64,000 nucleotides of DNA from Pseudomonas cichorii. GTDB lineage: Bacteria > Pseudomonadota > Gammaproteobacteria > Pseudomonadales > Pseudomonadaceae. Where the stretch lies: NCBI RefSeq assembly GCF_018343775.1, contig NZ_CP074349.1:5857501-5921500 (forward strand), written 5' to 3'. The number at the start of each line of letters is the position of its first letter. Within the stretch, counting starts at the first letter, position 1. The notes beneath the pieces were generated by a model. The model ran no database searches, was not told the DNA's origin, and was given only the letters and a program-made list of their open reading frames with translations. The position numbers and the translations under genes were made by a program. Of this stretch, positions 1-8,646 are shown piece after piece.

Positions 1-623
1 ATCGCTGGAGCACTCAGCCCGGCCCAGCCTTTCTCCAGGACGAAGCCGCGAATGTCGCCCTCGTCATCCTTGCCCCAGACCACAAACACATCCGCGATAG
101 GGCTATTGGTGATCCACATCTTGCTGCCGCTCAGGCGATACCCACCCTCGACCTTGCGCGCCCGGGTGATCATCGCACCCGGATCGGAACCGTGATCAGG
201 CTCGGTGAGGCCGAAACAGCCGATCCACTCGCCGGACGCCAGTTTTGGCAGGTACTTCTGCTTCTGGGCCAGGGTGCCGAACTCATTGATCGGCACCATC
301 ACCAGAGAAGACTGAACACTCATCATTGAGCGATAGCCCGAATCGACGCGCTCCACTTCCCGCGCAATCAGTCCGTAGCTCACGTAATTCAGGCCGCTGC
401 CGCCGAACTCTTCCGCAATGGTCGCACCCAGCAAGCCGACCTCGCCCATTTCACGAAAAATGGCAGGATCGGTCTGCTCATGACGAAAGGCTTCAAGCAC
501 CCGGGGAGCGAGCTTGCTTTGGGCGAACTGTTCAGCACTGCGCATCACCATGCGCTCTTCTTCTGTGAGCTGTTGATCCAGCAGCAGCGGATCAATCCAG
601 TTGAAGCTTGCTTTACCACCCAT
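1..623 (-). CDS. gcdH: Glutaryl-CoA dehydrogenase (3' part outside window)
   Basis: Flavin-dependent acyl-CoA dehydrogenase that oxidises and decarboxylates glutaryl-CoA to crotonyl-CoA in lysine/glutarate catabolism. The visible N-terminal 207 residues begin [19 protein letters not shown] and carry the acyl-CoA dehydrogenase N-terminal and middle segments, including [14 protein letters not shown] and the [17 protein letters not shown] stretch expected for the FAD/substrate pocket. The ATG at 623 is taken as start because the protein then begins exactly like Pseudomonas GcdH. The reading frame is open to the window edge. A LysR gene starts divergently 157 bases away, the usual gcdH-gcdR arrangement. 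The catalytic glutamate lies outside the window. Confidence 0.95.
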   Translation of the reverse strand, partial: MGGKASFNWIDPLLLDQQLTEEERMVMRSAEQFAQSKLAPRVLEAFRHEQTDPAIFREMGEVGLLGATIAEEFGGSGLNYVSYGLIAREVERVDSGYRSMMSVQSSLVMVPINEFGTLAQKQKYLPKLASGEWIGCFGLTEPDHGSDPGAMITRARKVEGGYRLSGSKMWITNSPIADVFVVWGKDDEGDIRGFVLEKGWAGLSAPA

Positions 624-779
624 GACTCACTCCTCGCGTCGCTCGCAAATGTTGTGAAGTGATCCTAGACCCGCTTTCACAAGGCGACAAACGACGATTA
701 CTCAAGCTCTTGTGCTAATTTCTCACTCCGTGATTCGTATAAACGCCAGATCTATCAACGACGAGTGAGGCCAGCGTAC

Positions 780-1688
780 ATGCGGCGAAAAATACCCAGC
801 ACAGCCGCACTCGTCAGCTTCGAGTCCGCCGCTCGCCACGAGAGCTTTACCAAGGCGGCACACGAACTGTCGCTGACCCAGAGCGCCATCTGCCGGCAGA
901 TCGGCAGCCTGGAAGAATTCCTGGGCATCGAACTGTTCCGACGCTCCAGGCGTGGCGTGAAGCTGACCGAAGCCGGCCTTTCCTATAGCCGTCGCGTTGC
1001 CGCGCAATTGGATGCGGTGGAGCGCGACACGCTGTCGATCATGGGTCAGCAAGGCGCCAGTGTGATTGAACTGGCGGTCGTGCCCACCTTCGGCACGCAA
1101 TGGCTGCTGCCACGGCTCAAGGATTTCCAGCAGCGCCACCCTGAAGTCACGGTCAACCTCACCAACCGGACTCGCCCCTTCCTGTTTGCCGATACGGATT
1201 TCGACGCCGCAATCTACTTTGGCGATGCCGACTGGCCGGGCACCGAGGCCCATCGCCTCATGAGCGAGAACCCCATGCCGATCTGCAGCCCGGCTCTCAT
1301 GCAAGGACGGCACAGCCTGGATACCAGGCAAATCGCCGAGATGCCACTGCTGCAACAGACCACGCGGCCTTACGCCTGGCGACAGTGGTTCAACGCGCAG
1401 CACCTGAATATCCCTCGCGACATGACAGGCCCTCGGTACGAGCTATTCTCCATGCTTGCCCAGGCAGCCATGCACGAGATGGGAATTGCCCTGATTCCTC
1501 CCTTTCTGATTCAACGCGAGTTACAGGAAAAGCGACTGGTCATTGCCAACACCCATGCACTCTCCAGCATCAAGGCCTATCACTTGATGATTCCGGAGCG
1601 AAAAGTCGAATCAGCGTCTCTGCGCGCATTCCGGGATTGGCTGATCGATCAGGCAAAAGACTACAGGCTGCCACCAGCAAGGGATTGA
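780..1688 (+). CDS. gcdR: LysR-family regulator, GcdR/GcvA type
   Basis: LysR-type transcriptional regulator, 302 residues. The N-terminal helix-turn-helix spans about residues 5-65 (FESAARHESFTKAAHELSLT), followed by a GcvA-like substrate-binding domain. It lies divergent from gcdH, so its probable job is glutarate-responsive control of gcdH and glutaryl-CoA transfer, as described for GcdR in pseudomonads. A GTG at 765 would add five residues; the ATG at 780 is preferred because homologues begin MRRKIPSTAALVSFE. Target specificity is inferred from context only. Confidence 0.9.
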   Translation: MRRKIPSTAALVSFESAARHESFTKAAHELSLTQSAICRQIGSLEEFLGIELFRRSRRGVKLTEAGLSYSRRVAAQLDAVERDTLSIMGQQGASVIELAVVPTFGTQWLLPRLKDFQQRHPEVTVNLTNRTRPFLFADTDFDAAIYFGDADWPGTEAHRLMSENPMPICSPALMQGRHSLDTRQIAEMPLLQQTTRPYAWRQWFNAQHLNIPRDMTGPRYELFSMLAQAAMHEMGIALIPPFLIQRELQEKRLVIANTHALSSIKAYHLMIPERKVESASLRAFRDWLIDQAKDYRLPPARD

Positions 1689-2121
1689 GCACCGAAACCA
1701 GAAAGTAGTGATGCCTTATAAACACCTACAAATATAAGGTTTTGTCGCTTGAGGACAATCTTTCACCATGACGCAAAAATTGACTGATGCTCTTTATTTA
1801 CGGGGTCTTTGGCTGTTTTTGAAGCGTTTCGGGCAAATCCCTGAAAAATTCCTCTTTTCCACAATTTTCAGATGGAATCTCCTGATAGGCCTATAAATAA
1901 AGGCTTACAGCCATCACTTGCGACAATAGGTCACAGGATGACTTGTAGTTAATTTATAGTCTCGTTACAGAATGTGTTGAAGCGCCCAGACTTCAATTGC
2001 AGAATGCTCCGCCCCCAAGGCTTTCAAGGCCTGGGGGCATGCTGATCGGCCACCCCAGATGCACCAGCCGTAGTGCGCTGGCCTATTTATGAAGATAAAA
2101 AGATCACGCAGGAGATTTGAC
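1689..2121. other. Noncoding region upstream of pnt operon
   Basis: No convincing gene in 433 bases. The first 280 bases are AT-rich; from about 2008 to 2080 two short GC-rich hairpins can be drawn (GCCCCCAAGGC paired with GCCTGGGGGC near 2012-2039, and CCAGC paired with GCTGG near 2066-2083). The region presumably contains the pnt promoter and leader. I could not place a convincing -35/-10 pair. Confidence 0.5.
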
Positions 2122-3243
2122 GTGCACATTGGTGTTCCTCTTGAAACCCAAACGGGTGAAACACGGGTTGCTGCCACCCCGGAAACCATCAAAAAGCTGA
2201 TCAGCCAAGGCCATAGAATCACTGTGCAAAGCGGAGCGGGCATCCATGCCAGCGTGCCAGACAGTGCCTATGAAGCGGCGGGCGCCACCATCGGTGGAGC
2301 AAGCGAAGCCTTCGCAGGTGAGCTTATCCTCAAGGTCACAGCCCCCAACGACAGCGAACTGGCTCTGATAAAGAGCGGCACGATCGTCATCGGGATGCTT
2401 AACCCGTTCAATAACGAAACCATCGCCAGGCTGGCCGAACGCGGCATCACCGCTTTCGCCCTGGAAGCGGCGCCGCGCACCTCCCGTGCGCAAAGCCTCG
2501 ATGTGCTTTCGTCCCAGGCCAATATCGCCGGCTACAAGTCCGTACTGCTGGCAGCCCATCACTACCCGCGCTTCATGCCGATGCTGATGACTGCTGCAGG
2601 CACCGTGAAAGCCGCTCGGGTTCTGGTGCTCGGTGCCGGTGTTGCCGGGTTGCAGGCCATTGCCACGGCCAAGCGACTGGGCGCTGTAGTAGAGGCTTCC
2701 GACGTGCGACCTGCTGTCAAAGAGCAGATCGAGTCTCTGGGTGCCAAATTCATCGACGTACCGTACGAAACCGATGAAGAGCGCGAGTGCGCCGAAGGGG
2801 TTGGCGGTTACGCACGTCCAATGCCTGCGAGCTGGATGCAGCGTCAGGCCGTCGCCGTGCATGAGCGCGCCAAGCTGTCTGACATTGTGATCACGACCGC
2901 ACTGATCCCAGGCCGCAAGGCACCGGTGCTGCTCAGTGCCGAAACCGTGGCACAGATGAAGCCCGGCTCGGTAGTCATCGATCTGGCCGCGGCACAAGGC
3001 GGCAATTGCCCGCTGACAGTGGCCGATCAGGTGGTGGTGGAGCACGGCGTGACCCTCGTCGGCCATACCAACCTGCCCGCCCTGGTCGCGGCTGACGCCT
3101 CGGCGCTGTACGCACGCAACCTGCTGGACTTCATGAAGCTGCTGTTCGACAAGGACGGCCAGTTGCAGATCAATCTCGAAGACGACATCGTCGCCGCGTG
3201 CCTGATGTGCCGCGACGGCCAAGTCATTCGCAAGAACGGCTGA
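2122..3243 (+). CDS. pntAA: NAD(P) transhydrogenase subunit alpha part 1
   Basis: NAD(H)-binding soluble domain (domain I) of the membrane-bound proton-translocating transhydrogenase, which uses the proton gradient to reduce NADP+ with NADH. 373 residues. An alanine dehydrogenase/PNT N-terminal domain ([19 protein letters not shown]) is followed by the NAD-binding Rossmann motif [12 protein letters not shown] and the [15 protein letters not shown] segment. The GTG at 2122 is chosen because AGGAG lies 7 bases upstream and family members begin MHIGVP; the ATG at 2089 has no ribosome site. First gene of a three-gene operon in which the alpha subunit is split, as usual in pseudomonads. Confidence 0.96.
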   Translation: MHIGVPLETQTGETRVAATPETIKKLISQGHRITVQSGAGIHASVPDSAYEAAGATIGGASEAFAGELILKVTAPNDSELALIKSGTIVIGMLNPFNNETIARLAERGITAFALEAAPRTSRAQSLDVLSSQANIAGYKSVLLAAHHYPRFMPMLMTAAGTVKAARVLVLGAGVAGLQAIATAKRLGAVVEASDVRPAVKEQIESLGAKFIDVPYETDEERECAEGVGGYARPMPASWMQRQAVAVHERAKLSDIVITTALIPGRKAPVLLSAETVAQMKPGSVVIDLAAAQGGNCPLTVADQVVVEHGVTLVGHTNLPALVAADASALYARNLLDFMKLLFDKDGQLQINLEDDIVAACLMCRDGQVIRKNG

Positions 3244-3253
3244 GGACAAGACA

Positions 3254-3574
3254 ATGGAAGAGTTGATCTCCCCTGGTATCTATAACCTGATCATTTTTGT
3301 ACTGGCGATCTATATCGGTTACCACGTGGTCTGGAACGTGACGCCTGCCCTGCATACGCCGCTGATGGCCGTGACCAACGCCATTTCCGCCATCGTGATT
3401 GTCGGCGCAATGCTCGCTGCCGCCCTGACGGTCACGCCGCTGGGCAAGATCATGGGCACGCTTGCCGTGGCCCTGGCTGCCGTGAATGTGTTCGGCGGTT
3501 TTCTGGTCACCCGGCGCATGCTGGAAATGTTCAAGAAAAAAGCACCCAAGGCAAAAGACGAGGTGCAGAAGTAA
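3254..3574 (+). CDS. pntAB: NAD(P) transhydrogenase subunit alpha part 2
   Basis: Short integral membrane protein of 106 residues, the split-off membrane part of the alpha subunit (domain IIa). Four hydrophobic segments are visible, beginning [20 protein letters not shown], and the C-terminus is lysine-rich ([10 protein letters not shown]), so cytoplasmic. It contributes part of the proton channel together with PntB. The stop codon overlaps the start of pntB by one base (TAATG), which indicates translational coupling. Confidence 0.95.
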   Translation: MEELISPGIYNLIIFVLAIYIGYHVVWNVTPALHTPLMAVTNAISAIVIVGAMLAAALTVTPLGKIMGTLAVALAAVNVFGGFLVTRRMLEMFKKKAPKAKDEVQK

Positions 3575-5028
3575 TGAGCATGAATCTGGTCACCCTGCTG
3601 TACCTGGTCGCTTCGATCTGCTTCATTCAGGCGCTTAAAGGACTCTCGCACCCTACAACTTCCCGTCGCGGCAACCTGTTCGGCATGCTGGGCATGGGCC
3701 TGGCCGTGATCACCACCGTCGGCCTGGTCTTCAAGCTGGCGGCCCTTTCGACCGTCGAAGGCACCAGCGCGGGCATTGGCTATATCGTGGTCGGCCTGCT
3801 GGTCGGTGGCACGGCGGGGTCGATCATGGCCAAGCGTGTCGAGATGACCAAAATGCCGGAGCTGGTCGCCTTCATGCACAGCATGATCGGTCTTGCAGCG
3901 GTGTTCATTGCGATTGCCGCCGTCGTGGAGCCACAATCGCTGGGCATCGTGCGCAACCTTGGCGATGCGATACCCACCGGTAACCGCCTGGAGCTGTTCC
4001 TCGGCGCCGCCATCGGGGCAATCACCTTTTCCGGATCGGTGATCGCCTTCGGCAAGCTGTCGGGCAAGTACAAATTCCGTCTGTTCCAGGGCACACCGGT
4101 ACAGTTTGCCGGGCAGCACAAGCTGAACCTGATTCTCGGGCTGGCCACGCTGTTCTTTGGCCTGACGTTCACGTTCACCGGCAACCTGACCGCCTTCGCA
4201 ATCATGCTGGCCCTGGCCTTCGTGATCGGCGTGCTGCTGATCATCCCGATTGGCGGCGCGGACATGCCCGTGGTGGTGTCGATGCTCAACAGCTATTCGG
4301 GCTGGGCAGCGGCAGGTATCGGCTTTTCGCTGAACAACTCGATGCTGATCATTGCCGGCTCGCTGGTGGGCTCTTCGGGTGCGATTCTGTCCTACATCAT
4401 GTGCAAAGCCATGAACCGCTCATTCTTTAACGTGATCGGTGGCGGCTTCGGCGGCGCAACCGAAGCCGGTGGCCCGGCGAATGCCAAGGAAGCGCGTCCG
4501 GTCAAATCCGGTTCGGCCGACGATGCTACTTTCCTGCTGACCAACGCCGACACCGTGATCATCGTCCCGGGCTACGGCCTGGCAGTCGCACGGGCGCAGC
4601 ATGCACTCAAAGAACTGACTGAGAAGCTGACCCATCACGGCGTCACCGTGAAATACGCCATCCACCCGGTAGCAGGCCGTATGCCTGGGCATATGAACGT
4701 GCTGCTGGCCGAGGCCGAAGTGCCTTATGACCAGGTGTTCGAGATGGAAGACATCAACTCCGAGTTCGGTCAGGCCGATGTGGTGCTGGTGCTGGGCGCC
4801 AACGACGTGGTCAACCCGGCAGCCCGCAACGACCCCAAATCGCCGATTGCCGGGATGCCGATTCTCGAAGCCTTCAAGGCCAAGACGATCATCGTCAACA
4901 AGCGCTCCATGGCCAGCGGTTATGCCGGTCTGGACAACGAACTGTTCTATATGGATAAAACCATGATGGTGTTCGGAGACGCCAAAAAGGTGATCGAGGA
5001 CATGGTTAAGGCTGTGGAAAACGCTTAG
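3574..5028 (+). CDS. pntB: NAD(P) transhydrogenase subunit beta
   Basis: Beta subunit (484 residues): about nine membrane helices (domain IIb, residues 1-290) followed by the soluble NADP(H)-binding domain III (residues about 300-484). The nucleotide-binding motif VIIVPGYGLAVARAQ and the later VLVLGANDVVNPAARNDP are the domain III signatures. Length and order match the family. It is the last gene of the pnt operon; a strong intrinsic terminator follows 18 bases after the stop. Confidence 0.96.
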   Translation: MSMNLVTLLYLVASICFIQALKGLSHPTTSRRGNLFGMLGMGLAVITTVGLVFKLAALSTVEGTSAGIGYIVVGLLVGGTAGSIMAKRVEMTKMPELVAFMHSMIGLAAVFIAIAAVVEPQSLGIVRNLGDAIPTGNRLELFLGAAIGAITFSGSVIAFGKLSGKYKFRLFQGTPVQFAGQHKLNLILGLATLFFGLTFTFTGNLTAFAIMLALAFVIGVLLIIPIGGADMPVVVSMLNSYSGWAAAGIGFSLNNSMLIIAGSLVGSSGAILSYIMCKAMNRSFFNVIGGGFGGATEAGGPANAKEARPVKSGSADDATFLLTNADTVIIVPGYGLAVARAQHALKELTEKLTHHGVTVKYAIHPVAGRMPGHMNVLLAEAEVPYDQVFEMEDINSEFGQADVVLVLGANDVVNPAARNDPKSPIAGMPILEAFKAKTIIVNKRSMASGYAGLDNELFYMDKTMMVFGDAKKVIEDMVKAVENA

Positions 5029-5045
5029 CCTCAATTCGCTTCAGA

Positions 5046-5080
5046 AAAGCCCCAGTGCGTTCTGCGCCTGGGGCTTTTTT
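5046..5080 (+). terminator. Rho-independent terminator of pnt operon
   Basis: AAAAGCCCCAG paired with CTGGGGCTTTTTT around a GC-rich loop. It follows pntB directly and ends in a run of six T. Confidence 0.9.
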
Positions 5081-5209
5081 ACATTCCGCGTAACAGTGTT
5101 TTGCCTTGAAAGGCCCTGATTAGAGGCCTCCAATGCGACCTTGGTCGCGGGACGGAAAATCCCTGAATCTCTAGACTTGACCCTCGCTTCCACCTTCGAG
5201 ACAGAATCC

Positions 5210-6703
5210 ATGTACCGCGACCGTATCCGCTTGCCTTCTTTGATGAGCAAGGTAATGAGTGCAGCAGATGCCGCTGCCTTGATTGAAGATGGCATGACCG
5301 TCGGCATGAGCGGCTTCACCCGCGCCGGTGAAGCCAAGGCCGTTCCCCACGCATTGGCCGAACGCGCCAGAGTGTCGCCACTCAAGATCAGCCTGATGAC
5401 CGGCGCCAGCCTGGGCAACGATCTGGACAAGCAGTTGACCGAAGCCGGCGTGCTGTCTCGTCGCATGCCCTTCCAGGTCGACAATACGCTGCGCAAAGCC
5501 ATCAATAACGGTACGGTCATGTTCATAGACCAGCACCTGTCCGATACCGTTGAACAGTTGCGCAACCGCCAGATCAAGGCAGTGGATCTGGCCGTCATCG
5601 AATGCGTGGCGATTACCGAAGAAGGCCATCTGGTGCTGAGCACTTCGGTCGGCAACTCGGCCAGCTTCGCGATCCTGGCCAAGCAGGTGATCGTGGAGAT
5701 CAACCTGTCACAGCCGCTGGAGCTGGAAGGCCTGCACGACATCTATATCCCCAGCTATCGGCCGACCCGCCTGCCGATTCCGGTCCTGGATGCCGACTCA
5801 CGCATTGGCAGCAGCGCCGTGAAGATCGACCCGGCAAAGATCGTCGGTATTGTCATCAGCGATCAGGGCGACTCACCTTCAACTTTACTGCCGCCGGATG
5901 CCGAGACCCAGGCCATCGCCAACCATCTGGTGGAGTTCTTCAAGAAGGAAGTGCGCGAAGACCGGCTGACCAACCAGTTGATGCCGTTGCAGGCCGGGAT
6001 CGGCACCATCGCCAATGCCGTGATGCACGGCCTGCTGGATTCGCCGTTCCATGACATGACCATGTATTCCGAAGTGCTGCAGGACTCGACTTTCGACCTG
6101 TTCGATGCCGGCAAACTGAGCTTCGCATCCGGCAGCTCCATGACCCTGTCCGCCGCCAAGCACGAGCAAGTGTTCTCGGATTTCAATCGCTACAAGTCAC
6201 GCCTGGTGCTGCGCCCCCAAGAGATCTCCAACCACCCTGAAGTCATTCGCCGCCTGGGCATTATCGGCATCAACACGGCACTGGAATTCGACCTGTACGG
6301 CAACGTGAACTCGACCCACGTCTGCGGTACCCGGATGATGAACGGCATCGGCGGCTCCGGCGACTTCTCGCGCAATGCCCACCTGGCCATCTTCGTCACC
6401 AAATCCATCGCCAAGGGCGGTTCGATTTCCAGCGTGGTGCCGATGGTGAGCCATGTCGACCACACCGAGCACGATGTAGACATCCTCGTGACCGAGCAGG
6501 GCCTGGCCGATCTGCGCGGCCTGGCACCTCGCGAACGCGCACGGATCATCATCGACAATTGTGTGCATCCAGACTATCGCGAGGCTCTGAATCAATACTT
6601 TGCGGCCGCCTGCGCCATCGGCGGACACACCCCGCACATCCTGCGCGAAGCACTGAGTTGGCACATCAACCTGGAAGAGACTGGTCGCATGCTGCCGACC
6701 TGA
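5210..6703 (+). CDS. Acetyl-CoA hydrolase / succinate CoA-transferase family protein
   Basis: Class I CoA-transferase (497 residues) of the Cat1/AarC/acetyl-CoA hydrolase family, expected to move CoA between acetyl-CoA (or another short acyl-CoA) and a dicarboxylate, or to hydrolyse it. Features: N-terminal CoA-transferase fold with GMTVGMSGFTRAGEAKAVP, the MYSEVLQDS segment expected to carry the catalytic glutamate, and the GIGGSGDFSRNA oxyanion-loop motif in the C-terminal half. The ATG at 5210 is chosen because homologues start MYRDRIRLPSL. Monocistronic: a terminator lies upstream and a noncoding region downstream. Which acid it uses in the cell cannot be read from the sequence. Confidence 0.9.
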   Translation: MYRDRIRLPSLMSKVMSAADAAALIEDGMTVGMSGFTRAGEAKAVPHALAERARVSPLKISLMTGASLGNDLDKQLTEAGVLSRRMPFQVDNTLRKAINNGTVMFIDQHLSDTVEQLRNRQIKAVDLAVIECVAITEEGHLVLSTSVGNSASFAILAKQVIVEINLSQPLELEGLHDIYIPSYRPTRLPIPVLDADSRIGSSAVKIDPAKIVGIVISDQGDSPSTLLPPDAETQAIANHLVEFFKKEVREDRLTNQLMPLQAGIGTIANAVMHGLLDSPFHDMTMYSEVLQDSTFDLFDAGKLSFASGSSMTLSAAKHEQVFSDFNRYKSRLVLRPQEISNHPEVIRRLGIIGINTALEFDLYGNVNSTHVCGTRMMNGIGGSGDFSRNAHLAIFVTKSIAKGGSISSVVPMVSHVDHTEHDVDILVTEQGLADLRGLAPRERARIIIDNCVHPDYREALNQYFAAACAIGGHTPHILREALSWHINLEETGRMLPT

Positions 6704-7023
6704 GGAACACAGTTGCAAGTGAGCAAGAGGTTTCTTGGCTCACTTTCCAGTGTCACTCAACCTATCTTAAAAAAACTGTACTTCTGTACCGGTCAAAAAA
6801 CGGCTAAAAACAGCAAAACCCACCACGCCCGACCACAAAATGCACCATATAAGTGCTCACCGGTACAGTTGCCCCATTTATGAACAAAACAGTGCCTATA
6901 AACAGTTAACTGAACCATCACAATACAAATGAACTGTGTCTATAGATACTGGCCGACTGAGAGGAAGATAGGCACCAGTCAAGTCATTCTCTAAACCCGC
7001 CACAAGCGGAAGGAAGTCACACC
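6704..7023 (+). promoter_or_regulatory. AT-rich upstream region of DUF1127 gene with repeated GTACAGT half-sites
   Basis: 320 bases without a gene. ACTGTAC (6775-6781), CTGTACCGGT (6784-6793) and the dyad-related ACCGGTACAGTT (6859-6870) occur here, with looser matches AACAGTTAACTG (about 6901-6912) and AACTGTGTC (about 6932-6940). This looks like a multi-site operator for the small gene that starts at 7024. The binding protein is not identified; GntR/MocR-type regulators are one possibility. Confidence 0.45.
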
Positions 7024-7239
7024 ATGGAACGTACAGTCAGTTCCGACCTGTTCAACGAAAGCACCGTCAACACCGCTCAAGCTGCATGGCCTCTGCGCGT
7101 ACTCGCCAACCTGATGCTCTGGCAGCGTCGTCTCTCCAGCCGCCACCAACTGGCTCGCCTGGATGCACGTCTGCTCGCCGACGCAGGTATCAGCGAAGCA
7201 CAGCGTTACGAAGAGCTGAGCAAGCCGTTCTGGCGCTAA
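7024..7239 (+). CDS. DUF1127 domain small protein
   Basis: 71-residue protein with a C-terminal DUF1127 (YjiS-like) motif: W-Q-R-R near residues 36-39, then LARLDARLLADAGIS and the terminal KPFWR. Proteins of this type are small arginine-rich cytoplasmic factors; some have been linked to RNA-related or phosphate-stress functions in other proteobacteria, but the role of this one is unknown. A good ribosome site (GGAAGGA) lies 8 bases before the ATG. It has its own regulatory region and its own terminator, so it is a single-gene transcript. Confidence 0.85.
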   Translation: MERTVSSDLFNESTVNTAQAAWPLRVLANLMLWQRRLSSRHQLARLDARLLADAGISEAQRYEELSKPFWR

Positions 7240-7299
7240 CTCAAGCGCCCGCTGGTCCAGACCTCACAGGTCTCTCACCAGCACCCCAAATTGTTTAAC

Positions 7300-7334
7300 A
7301 CAAGGCCCGTCTCAGACAACCGAGACGGGCCTTG
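7300..7334 (+). terminator. Hairpin terminator after DUF1127 gene
   Basis: Perfect 12-bp stem AAGGCCCGTCTC / GAGACGGGCCTT with an 8-base loop, followed by a weak T-rich stretch (TGTCGTTTG). Confidence 0.75.
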
Positions 7335-7362
7335 TCGTTTGTGGACTGAAATATCCCGGAAC

Positions 7363-7403
7363 AGGTACAGTTTTACCAACAGGAATAAATACCTGTACAG
7401 TTT
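7363..7403. repeat. Two further GTACAGTTT half-sites
   Basis: AGGTACAGTTTT (7363-7374) and CCTGTACAGTTT (7392-7403) repeat the motif seen upstream of the DUF1127 gene, but here they lie behind its terminator. The rest of 7335-7593 shows no gene; its right end must include the promoter of the DUF2388 gene at 7594. Confidence 0.5.
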
Positions 7404-7593
7404 GGCGCACGGCGGCTGACACCCGGGAAGCCTCATTCGCTACCAGCAGAGATGCAGAGAATGTACGGGGGCTCTTCCCGGATAAATCCGGTTCCACGTA
7501 AACCATTCGCCTACCGGCCTGCACCCTGCAATGACAATCTCATGACGGCTGCGATAGGCTAATGCCCACTCCGTCACACTTTGGAATTCCACC

Positions 7594-7911
7594 ATGACTC
7601 TGTTCCGTATCCTCGCTGCAGCCGCACTGCTGACAGCGGCTGCCAGTGCAAGCGCCACCAGCTTCATCGTCACTACCGATGCAGTCGTGGGCGCAGTGGC
7701 AGCTTCCAGCGAAGCCACTTCCGATGCCTCTTCTTCCTTGAGAGACGACAAGATCGTCCGTGCCGCCCGTGACGAAGCTGCCAGCTTCGTGGCCAGCGAA
7801 GGCGACATCCGCGGTGCTCAACTGGAAGGCGCGTTCCAGCACATTCGCCAGCAATACCCGAACCTGAGCGCAACAGATACACAACTGGCCCAGGCCATTC
7901 TGGCCATCTAA
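7594..7911 (+). CDS. DUF2388 exported protein, copy 1
   Basis: 105-residue exported protein: signal peptide MTLFRILAAAALLTAAASASA, then the DUF2388 domain with the conserved run ARDEAASFVASEGDIRGAQL and C-terminal LAQAILAI. No catalytic residues are evident. DUF2388 proteins are small, of unknown function and mainly reported from pseudomonads. It is the first of three tandem paralogues in the same direction. Confidence 0.85.
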   Translation: MTLFRILAAAALLTAAASASATSFIVTTDAVVGAVAASSEATSDASSSLRDDKIVRAARDEAASFVASEGDIRGAQLEGAFQHIRQQYPNLSATDTQLAQAILAI

Positions 7912-7983
7912 GCCAGTCCTGGGGTAGCTCCAGGGCTGGCATTGCGCTAGCCTTGGACCTCGTTTTTCCAGCCATTGAAAGCC

Positions 7984-8289
7984 ATGCGTTTATTACCTCT
8001 TCTGTTTGCAGCTCCAGTCGCCAGCCTGATCTGGGTCAGCCCGGCTCAGGCCTTTGATACGACGACACAGAGCCTGGTCATTACCGGATACGTCACCACT
8101 CAGGTCACCACTGCGCCTTTCGACAGAAAACTGATCCTGGCCGCTCAGGATGATGCAGCGGCGTTCGTTGCCACTGACGGCCAGATCCGCGGTGTCCGAC
8201 TGGAGTCAGCATTGCGCAACCTGCGAAACACCCAGTCAAAACTTCATGCCAGCGACCTTGAACTGGCAGAAACAATCCTCGTCCAATAG
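7984..8289 (+). CDS. DUF2388 exported protein, copy 2
   Basis: 101-residue paralogue of its two neighbours. Signal peptide MRLLPLLFAAPVASLIWVSPA, then a DUF2388 domain with AAQDDAAAFVATDGQIRGVRL and C-terminal LELAETILVQ. A TTG at 7975 could give three more residues; the ATG at 7984 is preferred because it opens the signal peptide. It lacks the Ser/Thr-rich linker of copy 1. Function unknown; it probably arose by tandem duplication. Confidence 0.8.
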   Translation: MRLLPLLFAAPVASLIWVSPAQAFDTTTQSLVITGYVTTQVTTAPFDRKLILAAQDDAAAFVATDGQIRGVRLESALRNLRNTQSKLHASDLELAETILVQ

Positions 8290-8325
8290 TCACTTTCGAC
8301 CTCTTTGCGTAACTGGAGACGTTAC

Positions 8326-8646
8326 ATGCGTACCCCGCTGATTGCCGCTACCCTTGGCCTGCTAGTAATGGCAGACATTGCCCAGGCCCAGACCGTCGTG
8401 GCCACGAGCAATATCATCGTTCGCGCTTTCGGTCGTTCCATCGACTTCACCTCGGACACCACGACCTCCATTCGCGACTCCAAGGTCGTTATCCAGGCCA
8501 AAGACGACGCCGCCAGCTATGTCGCCAGCGACGGTGACATCCACGGCGCGCAACTCGATGCCGCTTTCGATACCCTGCGCACCCGCGTGCCTGAAGCACG
8601 TGATGCCAGTGACCGGACACTGGCCGAAGCCATTCTCGCTCTGTGA
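8326..8646 (+). CDS. DUF2388 exported protein, copy 3
   Basis: 106-residue third tandem DUF2388 protein: signal peptide MRTPLIAATLGLLVMADIAQA, then IQAKDDAASYVASDGDIHG and C-terminal LAEAILAL. The ATG at 8326 is used because CTGGAG lies 8 bases upstream. Its stop codon overlaps the GTG start of the DUF4105 gene by four bases (GTGA), so the two are translationally coupled and probably act in the same exported process. Confidence 0.85.
   Translation: MRTPLIAATLGLLVMADIAQAQTVVATSNIIVRAFGRSIDFTSDTTTSIRDSKVVIQAKDDAASYVASDGDIHGAQLDAAFDTLRTRVPEARDASDRTLAEAILAL

Noticed and set aside
7312..7524. Minus-strand 70-codon frame behind the DUF1127 gene
   Set aside because: No ribosome site, no recognisable motif, and it runs through the terminator hairpin and the repeat motifs.
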